Assembly (NCBI GenBank): GCA_035610835.1 | Contig: CM069456.1 | Coordinates: forward strand, 25,922,234 to 25,986,233 | Direction of reading: 5' to 3' | Length of the DNA stretch: 64,000 nucleotides | Origin: Ophiura sarsii | Lineage: Eukaryota > Echinodermata > Ophiuroidea > Amphilepidida > Ophiuridae | Part shown: positions 11,816 through 23,098 of the stretch, piece by piece | Numbering within the stretch: position 1 is the stretch's first letter | Layout: each line of letters begins with the position of its first letter | Position numbers and translations under genes: made by a program | Notes under the pieces: generated by a model | What the model saw: only the letters and a program-made list of their open reading frames with translations | What the model was told of the DNA's origin: nothing | The model's database searches: none

Positions 11816-12117
11816 AAGGCCCCACCTCCCCCCCCCCCAATTTTTTTTTTGTGTGTTGCCCTCAAGTGCCAAATATTTAAAATCAGGTCGGTCGGTCGGA
11901 TTTTTTTATTTAAAAAAAAAAAAAATCAATTATTTTATTTTATTATTTTTTTTGGCTGAAAAATATATGCTTTATGTCAAGACAAATCGGTATAGGCCCA
12001 TATGTCAATTGAACTTATGTTTCTAGTGTGACAATAGTCTAAAAAATGCGACCCGGCCTAGTTTTTACGGTCGGTCTCTGAAGGCAACACAACTTCTTCT
12101 TTTTTGTTGGCCTTACC
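11816..12117. mobile_element. MITE, TAAGGCC...GTTGTGTTGCC family, copy 1
   Basis: Left CTAAGGCC then TTTTGTGTGTTGCCCTCAAG, and right GAAGGCAACACAACTTCTTC ending GGCCTTA, are complementary. The inner GGTCGGTCGG block is shared with the copy at 42916-43265. Confidence 0.72.
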
Positions 12118-12139
12118 CTTATATAAAATACTTATTGGT

Positions 12140-12510
12140 GTACACACACCAATCCCCTCCCCCACCACCCACAACAAACTCCCTCCCCTTCCCTACCACA
12201 ATTCCCCTCCTCTTCCCACCATAAACCCCCTCCCCTACCACAAACCCCATCCCCACCACAGACCCCCTCCCATCCCCACCACAGACCCCCTCCCTTTCCC
12301 ATCCCCACCACAAACCCCTCTCCTTTCATTCACAAACCCCTCCCCAACGACAACACCCCTCCCGCACCAAAAACACCCTACCCACCCCTTCGCACGCCAT
12401 CATCCCCTTACCCACCACAAACCCTCTCCCCAGCCAGGGGCCGGGCCATCCCATTCGGCACCACAAACTCCTGCCCGCCACCACAAGTGCACAACCCCTC
12501 CCCAGCAGAT
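12140..12510. repeat. C-rich low-complexity tract
   Basis: Irregular CCCCACCACAAACCCCCTCC repeats. Proline-rich (+) and glycine-rich (-) open frames across it come from the composition and are not genes. Confidence 0.9.
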
Positions 12511-12943
12511 TTTTACTCCATTGGATCAATTATTTTGGGTTTCAAACATGAAATATAGTAAATTTATTACGCATTTTGTCTTGGTGGCCATATTTGCCCA
12601 CTTAATCAGTGCGACAATTTGGCCACCTGCTAGGCATGCTAGGAGTAGGACTGGGACGAACTTTTAATTTATTATTGAGACCAAGGTCTTGCCAAGGAAG
12701 TAGTTATTATATTTGTTGGGACTTACCTTTACTAGGCTTTACCTGGTGGATAGCCCCTCAATCGGGCCATAAACGATAGCCAAGCTTCTCGTAGTATAAA
12801 AACGTCCTTGCCATAATAAACTTCTGCAAAATGGGCCTCGGAAGTTTATTATTTTAGTTTTTAAAAAGCTTATAATATTTCGTGCGAAAGGTGTTTCGCG
12901 TTGTCACGGTGTTTGACAGTTCACTTCCGGTTCAAATTATTGA

Positions 12944-13021
12944 CTGGCAACACTGCCACTTACAATAATAGTGCCATGATTGACGTCATTCATGGCACTA
13001 TAGCGTGTTGCCAAAGTCCGC
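12944..13021. repeat. Near-perfect palindrome centred on TGACGTCA
   Basis: The core 12968-13001 reads ATAGTGCCATGATTGACGTC followed by its near-complement. Outer arms TGGCAACAC / GTGTTGCCA extend the hairpin to 78 bp. The centre is a consensus cAMP-response (CRE) octamer. It could be a tiny MITE or a dimeric binding site. Confidence 0.7.
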
Positions 13022-13870
13022 GATTTCATAACAAGTATGTTCCATGTCGAACACAGAGTTGCCATTTCTGTGTACTAACCGCTAGGAACTCGCGGGTTTT
13101 ATATTCATTATTGATTTCGGTAAGACCAGAGCTGCATTTTGATATGAAAAACATTGATTTTCACAATTCCTTTTCCTGTCTCCTTTAAGGTATGATAAAC
13201 AAGTTAACTATAAATGAAACAATTATTTCCGCTTCCGAATCATTTACCGTAAGATTAGTTCAGAGTCACATTAGGCCTACCTCATGCTCTTATACGGTAT
13301 TTGTTGAAACTATCATTAAGGACTACTAAAAGGACTGTTTGTGATCACTAACAATTGTATTCGTCTTAAATATTTAGAAGCACAAAATGCATTCACAGAT
13401 GACAACAGGCACTATAATTAGTCCATCTACTGAAAATGGCATACAAAATACTTGCGATAGATAATTGGAATATAAATATAACATTTTAAAATATATTAAA
13501 AATAAGCGTTTATAGAATAATCTCCATTCAAGGCCATCGTAATTTAAGGTACCTGTAAACGTATAAACAAAGGACATAATCATAGAATAATTTGATGTAA
13601 ATATTAATTTGTCACAATGGCGGTGTTCCGTTAACTCATGTCCATACATGAAGTGCATAATATTGCCATACATATCCATGCATCTAACACTATCTAAAGT
13701 GATGATAATGAATGATAATACTACACTGTATGCTTCATCACCTTAGAGTGGGAAGTACCTCTTGTTAAGCGCACCCTAGGGTAAAGATGATGCACAATAA
13801 TACCACGGCTATCGACGGTCTTATACCACGTTACATTGCTAATTTTATAGTACGTGCATTGTAACGCTTA
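13022..13870. other. Unassigned AT-rich stretch
   Basis: No gene, tandem repeat or paired inverted repeat recognised. Confidence 0.45.
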
Positions 13871-13871
13871 C

Positions 13872-14616
13872 GGCCGAGTGCACCAATGACGAGTACTGTA
13901 GCTGAATAATAGCGTTACCTCGCTAGTAACTGAGGCGTAACCCAAAATTTGGAAAGCACCAAATCGGGGTAAGCTACTATAGGCTAGTAACTGGCGGGTA
14001 ATTTACGCTAAATGTTATACCTGACCGGACCCAAGAGTAAGTTGGGGCATTATTGTGAGTGGAAGAGTAGAAGAACAACAAAAAAGAAAGCATATCGTGC
14101 CGTTCGTGGGATCGAACCCGGGATCTGCGGTTCACAAGCGAAGGACAAGGTATCCACGCCACGGAAGTATTTGTGTTAAGAAATGTGTTATAATTGTATA
14201 TACCATTAAACTACTTGTTTCCATCGGGTGCTTATGTTTGTCATTAAAATTGTGCTTTTTGATGCAATATTTGTATATATGTGCGCCTCGCCCAAAATAT
14301 GTTTGTAATGTCATGATATTCCTTATTTTTGAAAAAGCGATAAATAACGTGATTCTTTATGTACACTCACCTATGACCTATAGGGGAGTAGTGACGACAC
14401 ATTTTAAATATTACGAAGGATTATGATTGCGCCAATTAATTTTGTAAGGGGACTATGCTGATTATTGTGGATATTTACCTCGCTAGTTACTTTGCTGGTG
14501 TTACTCGACAGTTATGCTCTAATATTTACATCGTAAGTTACGCTACAGTTAGAGCATAACTACTAGGGAGGTAGTTTACCTCCCTATTAAGTTATGCTAG
14601 TTTGGTGCACTCGGCC
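13872..14616. mobile_element. TIR element, about 745 bp
   Basis: GGCCGAGTGCACCAA (13872-13886) is mirrored by TTGGTGCACTCGGCC (14602-14616). Inner blocks CCTCGCTAGTAACT and GTTACGC recur in both halves. It contains a tRNA-like SINE relic. Confidence 0.75.
14086..14166 (-). repeat. tRNA-like SINE relic
   Basis: On the minus strand the B-box-like GGTTCGATCCC and an A-box-like TGGCGTGGATACC lie about 35 bp apart, as in a pol III promoter. Anticodon and acceptor stems do not close, so this is not a functional tRNA gene. Probably a SINE head. Confidence 0.5.
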
Positions 14617-14760
14617 ATTAGTGTCGTTATTAACAATCCACAAAATCTCTACGCTCCTGGTTATTGGTGTGGTTGACTGATGCATTTACAATATAATAAT
14701 ACATATGAACATATTTAAAAGCCATGTGGTACACACTACGTTAAGTTTATCAGTCACCAT

Positions 14761-15540
14761 ATGTTGCAAACCATACGCGGGAACAGCCGCCATATTAAAC
14801 CATACATACGTCAACCGTGCAATCGCGATATATTAACTGTTCGAAAAGTGCTATTACACAGGCGGGTCAGGTGGAATACGGCATCATACAATGCCACAAC
14901 TCCCGACAACAACGGAGAAAATGTTTATTTTAATTCAGTCCCTATTGATACCTGTACAAACAAAGGTTTTAGGAAAGCCATGTTTCACAATTTGTATGTT
15001 CCTCCTCTGTGTACAAATTTCTGGCCACTTAGATTCCCCAATTACTCATTCAATTGGACCGACATTTGGCTCGCCACTCCACAGTGCACCGATGAAGCGA
15101 AGTTGATCTCATTAAATTGGAAAATCCTCCACAATATCTATCCCACCAAAGTACTTCTATGTAAGATGGGTAAGGTAGAGAATAATATTTGTCACACGTG
15201 CAACGTGATTGACTATATCGACCATTTCTTTTTCAAATGTAATCTAGTTATAATAATAATAAATAACATTTATACCGCGCCTTTGCCTAGGAATCGACAG
15301 CTATGGTCTTACGCTAGTCAAGTTATCTCGCGTAAATTATCAACATGCTTTGTATTGACCACTGAAATTGTTATATTGAACTATCACAATAATACTTATG
15401 ACCATCACGATTTAAAATTTATTAACCTCATCATCGCCGTTGGGAAACTATGCATAAGCAAGTTTAGATACGGCAACCACCCAAATCTGTTATTCCTATT
15501 TGAAAAAGAACTCTGTCTTCGTAGACTGATTTCTCTGTAA
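14761..15540 (+). pseudogene. C-terminal remnant of a non-LTR retrotransposon (LINE) ORF2
   Basis: An open frame of 259 residues. Residues about 112-160 look like the zf-RVT region at the end of LINE reverse-transcriptase proteins: LISLNWKILHNIYPTKVLLC, then C144-x2-C147-x7-H155-x4-C160. The tail INLIIAVGKLCISKFRYG matches the usual family ending, a hydrophobic helix followed by a basic patch. The polymerase and endonuclease domains are missing, as expected for a 5'-truncated insertion. An AT-rich 3' tail follows to about 15700. The start codon is arbitrary; no promoter or splice signal was seen. Compare the minus-strand fragment in the Hox intron at 32322-32660. Confidence 0.7.
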
Positions 15541-15744
15541 TTACTATGTCATCATGTATATCAATTATGTCGGGTTTTTTTAATCGATTGCCACATTGTA
15601 CATACTTGCTATTATTATATTATATCATTTTGTAAATATTGATGTTATTGTATAAATTTATTGTGTATCATAGAATTAAAATTTAAAAAAATCATACAAA
15701 ACGATTTAAAAATGTTTTTTTTCTTCTTTAAACATGTCAATAGT

Positions 15745-17199
15745 TTGAAGAACCTGAATTTAAACCTGAATCATATAGTATGCAGTTAAATTTTTTAGGA
15801 TAAATCCTAACATTCCATAACCGTATGCTGTTCCTAACGTCGTATATGTTTTGAATAAAGATGAGGGTGACCCTCTATCGACCACTATTCGTGATCGCTC
15901 AAACGTCACCAACAGGCTGTGAAGACTGATATAATGTGCCTTGACTTCTATAGCTAATGCTTGCTATCTACTGAAGATAACAATGTTTTAAAGGTTCCAA
16001 GCATGTGTCCAATTCGACCCATTGAAGATACTTTGTTTTAGCCTTGAATTATTTATTTCTGAAAATGAAAAAAAATAAGTCACAAATCATCAATTACTAA
16101 ATCCGGTCAGATACTGCTTATACTATGACTTGTACGTATCTTATTATTATTATAACCTACTAGCGGGTACCCTCGCTACGCTCGGGTCCTCGCTAGTATT
16201 ATCTAAATTGGATACCTTCATGATTTGTAGCAAAATGGGCATCGATAATGAGTTCAAAATTGTAGATCCATGAATTACTTTTTTCATTTGAAATAGACTT
16301 TGTTTACAGAAATCTGAGTTTTGTGATATCTTTGAATCTCGGACCCAATTTCAATACCCCATTTAGGAGGGAAATAATGTTATAGTTACCCCATACCCCC
16401 CACCCCCCCCCCCCCCCATTTTGTTTGTACCAACCCCATACCCCATATAGCGTATACATGGTATAGAAGATAGTGTGCGGTTAGTCGTCAACATGATCGA
16501 AGCGTATAGGCTATTTTGAAATAGCAAGAGGTCATTGATACTCCAGGTGCCCTTAATCCTAATATCGGATCGCTATATGAAATGCTCATATTAATAAACT
16601 ACATAAATAAAAAAATAGTTGGCTGAAAAGAAGTTGTTACAAGGTTTCTTGGCTGAAACATGTGCTGTTATCTTCTGTAAATAATCGTTGGGCGATCACG
16701 AATAGTGGTGGACTGGATACAGTCACCCCTATAAGGCCAAACAAAGAAGAAAGTTTGTCTCAGAAACATTTTGCAAAAAAGGTAAGTGCTGTGCGATCTT
16801 TTTTTAAATTTTAAATAGGCTATGAGGTATGAAAAAATCTAAAGATAGGAAAAATATGAAAATAGGCTGAGGTATGCTATTTATTTTTTACTTTTTTATT
16901 TTTTTGCTAATCCAAGCCTACAGAGAACCTTTTTTTTTTTTACCTTTTTTTTTTTTAAACCCCCCCCCCCAAAAAAAAAATCCAAAAATAGAAAGAATTT
17001 AGGCCTCAGCGCATAGACCTACGCGCCGTAGCTCATTTCACATACCAATTATACGAGCGGGCTTCTGAGATAAACCTTCTTCTTTGTTTGGCCTAAACAA
17101 AAATGACGTTCGGAACAGCATACGGTTATGGAATGTTAGGATTTATCCTAAGAAATTAAACGGTACCAAATGATTCAGGTTCAAAGTCAGGTTCTTCAA
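15745..17199. mobile_element. Large inverted-repeat element with nested elements
   Basis: Arms of about 90 bp. TTGAAGAACCTG at 15745 and AGGATAAATCCTAACATTCC plus ATAACCGTATGCTGTTCC pair with their complements at 17108-17199. Inside, ACCACTATTCGTGATCGC (15881-15898) pairs with 16692-16709, defining a second nested structure. Confidence 0.75.
16732..17096. mobile_element. MITE, TAAGGCCAAACAAAGAAG ends
   Basis: Left TAAGGCCAAACAAAGAAGAA and right TTCTTCTTTGTTTGGCCTAA are terminal inverted repeats. The termini resemble those of the 11816 and 42916 elements, so one superfamily is likely. The interior is T- and A-run rich. Confidence 0.75.
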
Positions 17200-17200
17200 C

Positions 17201-17364
17201 CAATAAGCCTTATCGCCAATCAGAAACAAATTCCATTGATTATCCTTTTCTGATGCATTGTGGGATTCAAAAGGGGGCATGTGTTGCCCCTTTTCAATCC
17301 CACAATGCAACAGAATAGGATAATCAATGGCATTTACCGATTCGCAATAAACCTTATTTACATT
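17201..17364. repeat. Long hairpin (foldback), short loop
   Basis: The strongest part, 17233-17330, pairs CCATTGATTATCC with GGATAATCAATGG, GCATTGTGGGATT with AATCCCACAATGC and AAGGGGGCA with TGCCCCTTT around a loop of only a few bases. Weaker pairing extends to 17201-17364. It shares GCATTGTGGG with the next MITE family. Confidence 0.75.
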
Positions 17365-17746
17365 TAGAGTAAAAACACACTGCCGTTGTTTGCCTCTTGC
17401 AATTTTGGTAGACACGTAGATTGCTACCTGTCCGTTCCTATAAGTTCCTATATTAAAAAAATACCTCTCATTAATTTCACTAAAGGTTTCGGTTATGACT
17501 TTATTGCATTCTCATGCTACCATGTCTCGTATATTAGAGACATATTTTGTTAGAAAAATGCAAGAAATTGGTAAGTGATATTTTCGGCCAAATTGTGTTA
17601 TTAGTTATTTGTTATAAAATATAGGCAAATCCGCGCGTTTTAAGACCAGTCTTGATATTAGAATTCGTTAATTTATAATCGAATTATTAAGCTTGTTCAA
17701 ACAATAATTAGGCCTAAGTAAACAAAATTGAACACAGAAATGCCTC

Positions 17747-18060
17747 TCCTGCACCAAAGAAGATTTTAAGGTCTTCCCACAATGCATTGCGCGAACGCCA
17801 GCCAACTAAAGCTTTTATCACACGATTGATTTGCCGAGCTCTTAAGTTTTAGAAATAAGATAAAGGAACAATGATAACTAATTCATTCATTGATGTAAAC
17901 TAGAACCTAAGAGCTCCAAAGATGAACGCGCTATGAAGCCATGATTGTGTGCATTGTGTCTATGGGAACCGAGACAAATTGGAGACCAGAATTAGGGCAT
18001 TTTGCAAAAACGCAATGCATTGTGGTGGTGTCTTTAAAATCTTTTTTGCTCCTGCGCTGT
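17747..18060. mobile_element. MITE, GCAATGCATTGTGG family, copy 1
   Basis: Ends contain CACCAAAGAAGATTTTAAGG and the complementary TCTTTAAAATCTTTTTTGCT. Both arms have CACAATGCATTGCG-type blocks. The interior GAGCTCTTAAGTTTTAGAAA reappears, reversed, in the copy at 22830-23098. Confidence 0.75.
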
Positions 18061-19440
18061 CTTGCATAACCACAACGATATTTATTATATAGAAACCATT
18101 TTCAGAATCATCATCGATACCTATTAGCAAATTTTGTGTTTTGGGGGAGGCGTTTTATTCACCCTTCATGTACATTTTGATCACTGCAAAGATTAATCGT
18201 CTATACTATAGAAAAAAAGATTGAATGATGTTGTTACGTGTGGGAGTACTATCCTACGTATAATAGTTCATATTCGAAGAAGATGAACAATTCTCGGTCT
18301 GAATGCAGCCATATTCATTGAGGCTATTTCCAAACAGAGTCGTTAATGGACTAAAGCAATCTATCAATATTCAACACAAAGTGACTCAGGTCAAAACGAT
18401 AAAATGGGCATTCAAAATTGACCAATTGACTAACTTATTAAATTAGAAGTAAATTTTGTTTATAATTTATGTTAGGAATTAACACTATTGGCTGCATATT
18501 CTCACGGAATGAAGTGTATTAGGTGTTTTGTAAACAAAAATCTGGTATATTTCTTCCAACACATATCGTATTTCATCATCTGCATTGAATATCAACTGGT
18601 GAAAGTATTTTAGAATATATACCATTACAATTATGTGAATGTCTACGTAATGGCAATGAGTTCGATTCCCGCTGAGGTACGTAGGAAATTTATTTACGGA
18701 ATGGTGAAATCATGTTCAGTTACTGCTATTTGGTATGTAACGTATAGTGCGTTGTGAATTGCGATAAAACGCTTTCTATTATAAAGGTCGCCAAAACATT
18801 TAAAAACACTAGTGTATTATTGACATTAATAAACGAATGAAAATAGTAAAATAAAAATAAAGAAATCAACTTTGTTGATTTCGTTGCAAAAGGTGTATAA
18901 TATGCATATATCATTAACACGATAAACATTGTAAAGCGTGCCATAAGCGCCATACGTCACGCGTAAAGTCATGAAAGTGCACCCCAACCTATTCAATGTT
19001 TTGTGAAGCAGTGTGTACTGAAAATGATGTCTGACCTCGGCAATCATGGCAATGGCGCGAGGCAATGGTTCGCTGATTTACCTTGCTCGTTTGTATCATT
19101 GGAATGATGTGTCCATTATGGTTAAATTACGAATAGGTGTAAAATCATAATTTACATGGTCATAAAAGTACCCATTTAAGACAAAAGACCATGTAAAATG
19201 AATATGTTCTTGTCTTTAAGAGACACGTGTAACGCTTCCATGATTTTTATCTTAAACCTTTTGTTGATTGTATGTAAAGCTATTATTTTATGATACCGCG
19301 TAATACCGCGTAATATAAGAAGATATCTATCGGGTCGTACAGCGCTCTGAGCATACCGTGCGTGTATTTTGAGTGAACAATACAGAGCATGTAACATGAC
19401 CTTTGATGTTTATATGCATTGATTTACCAATGGCAGTGGA
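18061..19440. other. Upstream intergenic stretch of the Hox gene
   Basis: AT-rich and mostly single-copy as far as I can see. No gene assigned. The open frames on the minus strand (18726-19397) have no recognisable domain. Confidence 0.45.
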
Positions 19441-19499
19441 GGGCCATGGTCCAGATTAGACAGAACGCACTATAAAGATTCGGTTCTTCGTTTACTTTC

Positions 19500-19610
19500 G
19501 TGACTAAGCTAGAAACGAGAAAAGACATGGTGCGGAGTCCTTCATAGAAAACACCAAGCTAAAAATCGGACCAGTTATCAAAACACCTACCTTTAACACA
19601 ATTGTTGTTC
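19500..19610. repeat. Fragment of the TTAA-type MITE end
   Basis: CCTTCATAGAAAACACCAAG then CTAAAAATCGGACC and CACCTACCTTTAA resemble the right end of the 23892-24244 element (AAAATCGGAACATCTACC). Too diverged to define borders. Confidence 0.4.
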
Positions 19611-19964
19611 ATTCGTTTAAAGTTGTTTAATTTATGTCTGCATTTATTTTAAAACAAAATGAGTCGAAATGTGAAACTTTTAATCAATAATTAATAATAT
19701 GCTTGAAGTACATGGCCTACTCTTGTCACGCTTGTTGTTTTATGGGATGAATTAATTTAATTAATGCAATGGTAGGCCTATTCCAAGATTATTGGATTAT
19801 TGGTTGTGTTTTAGATGCCGCGTTCGTGATCAACAAACAGCAAAACAGGGGTATTGTTATAGTTCCAAGAATTACTGTTTCTTTAATAACATTCCCAATT
19901 AAGTTATGAAATATGTTGCGCAGTGCACGCGCATTTATCGCTCCGGCGTCCTGAACCAAAGTGT

Positions 19965-20190
19965 GAGTTACATAACTCCAATGGTTCTTATTTTAGGAGC
20001 ACAAGGTGACATGACATTTGCACTAAAGTAGTACACAAACTGGCCGAGTGGTTAACCACCTTTGGCAGTAATTCACTGCATTTTGGCCTATAACCATAAC
20101 GTCTAAATGGAACATAATCTTGCGTCAAACATTTTACAGAAATAATGAGAAAAATATGGGGTTTCTTCTGATATCAACATAATTGATGGG
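19965..20190. repeat. MITE-related repeat upstream of Hox exon 1 (inverted partner at 22500-22712)
   Basis: Shares CTGGCCGAGTGGTTAACCAC, TTTGGCAGTAATTCACTGCA and GAAATAATGAGAAAAATATG, in reverse orientation, with 22500-22712. The pair brackets exon 1. The block is also distantly related to the TTAA MITE at 23892 (ACCACCGATATAGTTTGTGT). Confidence 0.75.
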
Positions 20191-20338
20191 CCAAAAAATG
20201 TTTTTTAAGCCCAAAAGCATTTATACAGCAGTAGTATAATTGTTGTTCACGATGTTGATTAAAATAAAAAAAAATAAAAAATGGTTATGTTAATAAATGT
20301 AAAATGTAACATGACTATTGTTCGTGATTAACATTACC

Positions 20339-20673
20339 CTATAAAATAGAACATACCCATTCCATTAACTGTTATAATATCTCTATAGACTTAGAGGGAG
20401 GGGTAAAGAAGTAAATTATTCCGCCTGATTGGGCAGTACACTGTATCACGTGACTTGCCTATAGCCTGCTCATATTTTATCGCACAGCTGACGCACGCAT
20501 GACCTGAAAAGCCGTATACTCGGAGACCTCGATTCATCATTTTTGAGAATCCAACACGACGGCATAGTCAACGGACGGTGGCAGAGTCAGTGAGATAGTT
20601 AGACACATAAGGGGCAATAAAATTGGCAAAAGGGCCACAAATCAAACACAAGTGCTTAAGACCACCAAGACAA
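20339..20673 (+). promoter_or_regulatory. Putative promoter and 5' UTR of the Hox5-like gene
   Basis: Immediately upstream of the start codon lie a TATA-like CTATAAAATA (20339-20348), a reverse CCAAT box (ATTGG, 20428-20432) and an E-box CACGTG (20447-20452). The transcription start cannot be fixed from sequence alone. The reading frame is open upstream to 20623, but no ATG occurs there before 20674. Confidence 0.35.
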
Positions 20674-21139
20674 ATGAGTTATTTTGCGCACTCGTTAGCG
20701 TCATCGCCCGACTTTCACAATGGGTCCGATTACCCGAGCGCCGTGCAGGGATTTCCCGGGCAGGCTCACCACTACAGTCCGCCAGCTTCCTCCGTCAATT
20801 ACAGCTACAACTACGGTGGTCATCTTGAGACAGGGAGCTACTATCCCATGGACAGAACATCTATAGAATCGACTGTCCCTCTAAGCCATCCGCCAGCAAT
20901 ACCCTCTTCGACCACTGGTGTGGCGTCAACGACTTCAGTGACTAGCACCTACGGACCACCCCAGCACGCTCAGACGGCAGTTAGTGTGAATCCGTGCAGC
21001 AAAGAGTCCCCGACGAACCTGATGCACGGCGGGTGCGCCAGTGCGAAAACTAACGCAATGTCGTCGGCAAAGAGCCCGCAGACAGCGCAACAACCAGAGC
21101 AAATCTACCCATGGATGCGTCGAATACATTCCAATTCAG
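20674..21139 (+). CDS. Hox5-like homeobox gene, exon 1 (N-terminus and YPWM hexapeptide)
   Basis: Role: a sequence-specific nuclear transcription factor that patterns the body axis. Exon 1 encodes residues 1-155 plus one base of codon 156. The first in-frame ATG (20674) gives MSYFAHSL, the N-terminal motif conserved in Hox proteins, so I chose it over the open frame upstream. The middle is low-complexity (Ser, Thr, Pro, Tyr), as usual for Hox. Near the end QIYPWMRRIHSNSG contains the hexapeptide YPWM (residues 145-148) that binds the Pbx/Extradenticle cofactor. The exon ends at CAG|GTAAGA (phase 1). YPWMR followed by a basic residue and IH resembles the Hox5/Scr class (YPWMRKLH, YPWMKRVH). 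The intron position just after the hexapeptide is the standard Hox gene structure. Splicing to 39006 restores a Gly codon and an open frame. Certain it is Hox; paralog 5 is likely. Confidence 0.93.
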
Positions 21140-22499
21140 GTAAGATTGCTCACTATCATTGTCATTATTATCTTCAACAAAGTCAATGCCTTTTTCATAA
21201 GGTAGTAACCATTTTTTGTTGAATAGGGTTCACTTACCAAGTCACCTTTTTGGCAGATATCAACAGAGCGTAACCAGAAAGACCTGGATCTTTGTGATGA
21301 CTCTTTGGCTCTTTACAATTCTTTGATGAGCGCTAATAGATATATGGCTATGACCGCGCCAATGTTAACCCATCCGTTACCCAGTCGGTACAAGAATGTC
21401 TAGATTATTAAAATTCAGGCAGATCCACTTGGTATTAGCAATGCCGTTTTTATTATCGCTATGTTTTGAATAGATACAACACTGGAAAGGAACAACTTTT
21501 GTGGGAACTTTTGTGAAATTAAAAGGCAGCAAGAGTTTTCTGACTATCTGGCGCCACTTCGGCGCCAATGGAAGTGTCTTCCTGGTACGTGGCATTGTTT
21601 TAACACGTGCAGAGATCGATGGGATTTCGCCCCTTGTTACTTGTAACAGTAAAACAGCGAATGCTATAATAACTTTGCCACATATCATAAATGTTACTTC
21701 AGTCGTGTTGGCTTTCGCACTGCGTTGACTAGTCGTTTTTAAATCTACTTCAGCGGTTGAAATATGATCCACGGTAAATGATGTGCAATTAATTGATGGA
21801 TTTGATGGCAATTGTTTAATAATTATAACAAAGTCATTTATAAATGCAATATTAGTTACACTAGCACATAATTGAAAGATGTCGTCCCTAATATTATCAT
21901 AAAATTGTCATGGGTTATTAGTCCGATTCGAATTCCACACAAATACATTGTTCTTGTTTAACTAAATTTGAATGTCTTTCTTGAAACCTTTAGTTTAATG
22001 TTTCATAAGGGTATCAGCAGGAGAACCAACGTCAACACGCATTGTAATGACGTGCATTGTAATGCAAATTAGTTGAAGAACAATGTTAATCATACACTGG
22101 TGATAATCAGAGGGTTCATATTTTAGAATGTTGTATATTGCATTAAACACTTTATTATACCCCTTAAGGTCTTGTACCAACATTTAGTAGCAATCAAAAC
22201 GTATAGAATTGAACTGGAGTTCAAATGTCTTTTAAGACATTTGAACTCCAGCCCGATTTAAAAATAGGCCTACTCATTGTTTTAATCTGTCTTGCTTTAA
22301 CATTGATTCTACCATGCTGACTTTGTAATATTAAGGTGCATAACATTATTCTTCGGCTTAAAAAAAAAGAAAAAAGAAAAAAAAAAAATCCGAATTTTGG
22401 TTTGCAGACAGAGTTTTGAAACATACGCGTACCTGATAACGATTTTGGGCATGTTCTCTTCTCTTATTAAAGATGTATGTTCCGATCACTTTAACCTTT

Positions 22500-22712
22500 T
22501 TTCATATCGACATTAACAGACGAAAACCCATATTTTTCTCATTATTTTTGTAAAATCTTAGGCGCAAGATATGTTCCATATAGACTTTATAGGCCCGAAT
22601 GCAGTGAATTACTGCCAAAGGTAGTTAACCACCCGGCCAGTTTGTGTACCACTCAATGGGCAAATTTCATGTCACCTTGTGCTTCTAAAATACGAACCAT
22701 TGGAGTTATGCA
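22500..22712. repeat. Inverted partner of the 19965-20190 repeat, in intron 1
   Basis: CATATTTTTCTCATTATTTT, TGCAGTGAATTACTGCCAAA and GTTAACCACCCGGCCAGTTT are the complements of the upstream copy. The following CAACTCAAACTTTGGAATAT and AAGTTGAAAATCGG are shared with the TTAA MITE family. Confidence 0.75.
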
Positions 22713-22829
22713 ACTCAAACTTTGGAATATGACTATTTTAAGGATGACACTTCATGTAGAATAGATAACATCAAGTTGAAAATCGGGACAGCAATCGGAA
22801 CTCCTACCTTTCAATTCGACCATGGTCTC

Positions 22830-23098
22830 TATAATTTGTCTCAGTTCCCATATATATGCACTAAATCATGGCTTCATAGCGCGTTCGTTCATCGTTGGAG
22901 CTCTTAGGTTCTACTTTACACACAGATAGTCTGTGCTTTACATCAATTAATAAATTAGTTCTCAGTGTTCCTTTCTCTTATTTCTAAAACTTAAGAGCTC
23001 CACAAATGCATCATGTGAAAAAGCCTAATAGTTTGCTGGTGCTCCCGCAATGCATTGTGGGATATTCTTAACATCTTCTTTGGGGTTGCATAAGGTGA
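22830..23098. mobile_element. MITE, GCAATGCATTGTGG family, copy 2 (reverse)
   Basis: Contains TTATTTCTAAAACTTAAGAG and CCCGCAATGCATTGTGGGAT, matching 17747-18060 in the opposite orientation. Ends with TTAACATCTTCTTTGG. Confidence 0.7.

Larger units (their letters stand above)
11357..12633. mobile_element. Inverted-repeat-bounded element with nested insertions
   Basis: CTAGCAGGTGGCCGAATTGTC-like left end (11357) matches GACAATTTGGCCACCTGCTAG at 12613-12633. Further inward GTGGGCATAT / ATATTTGCCCAC also pair. Inside are a pair of diverged ~150-bp direct repeats (11458-11735, each with AGTAGCGCTTCC), a MITE and a C-rich tract. Confidence 0.65.

Noticed and set aside
12104..12667. 187-codon proline-rich open frame and glycine-rich antisense frames
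   Set aside because: Produced by a C-rich low-complexity tract. No gene signals or conserved domain.
20623..20673. N-terminal extension of the Hox frame
   Set aside because: Open but lacks an ATG; the ATG at 20674 starts the conserved MSYF motif.
21140..21222. Read-through of Hox exon 1 into the intron (199-codon frame)
   Set aside because: The consensus donor at 21140 and the in-phase homeodomain exon show splicing instead.
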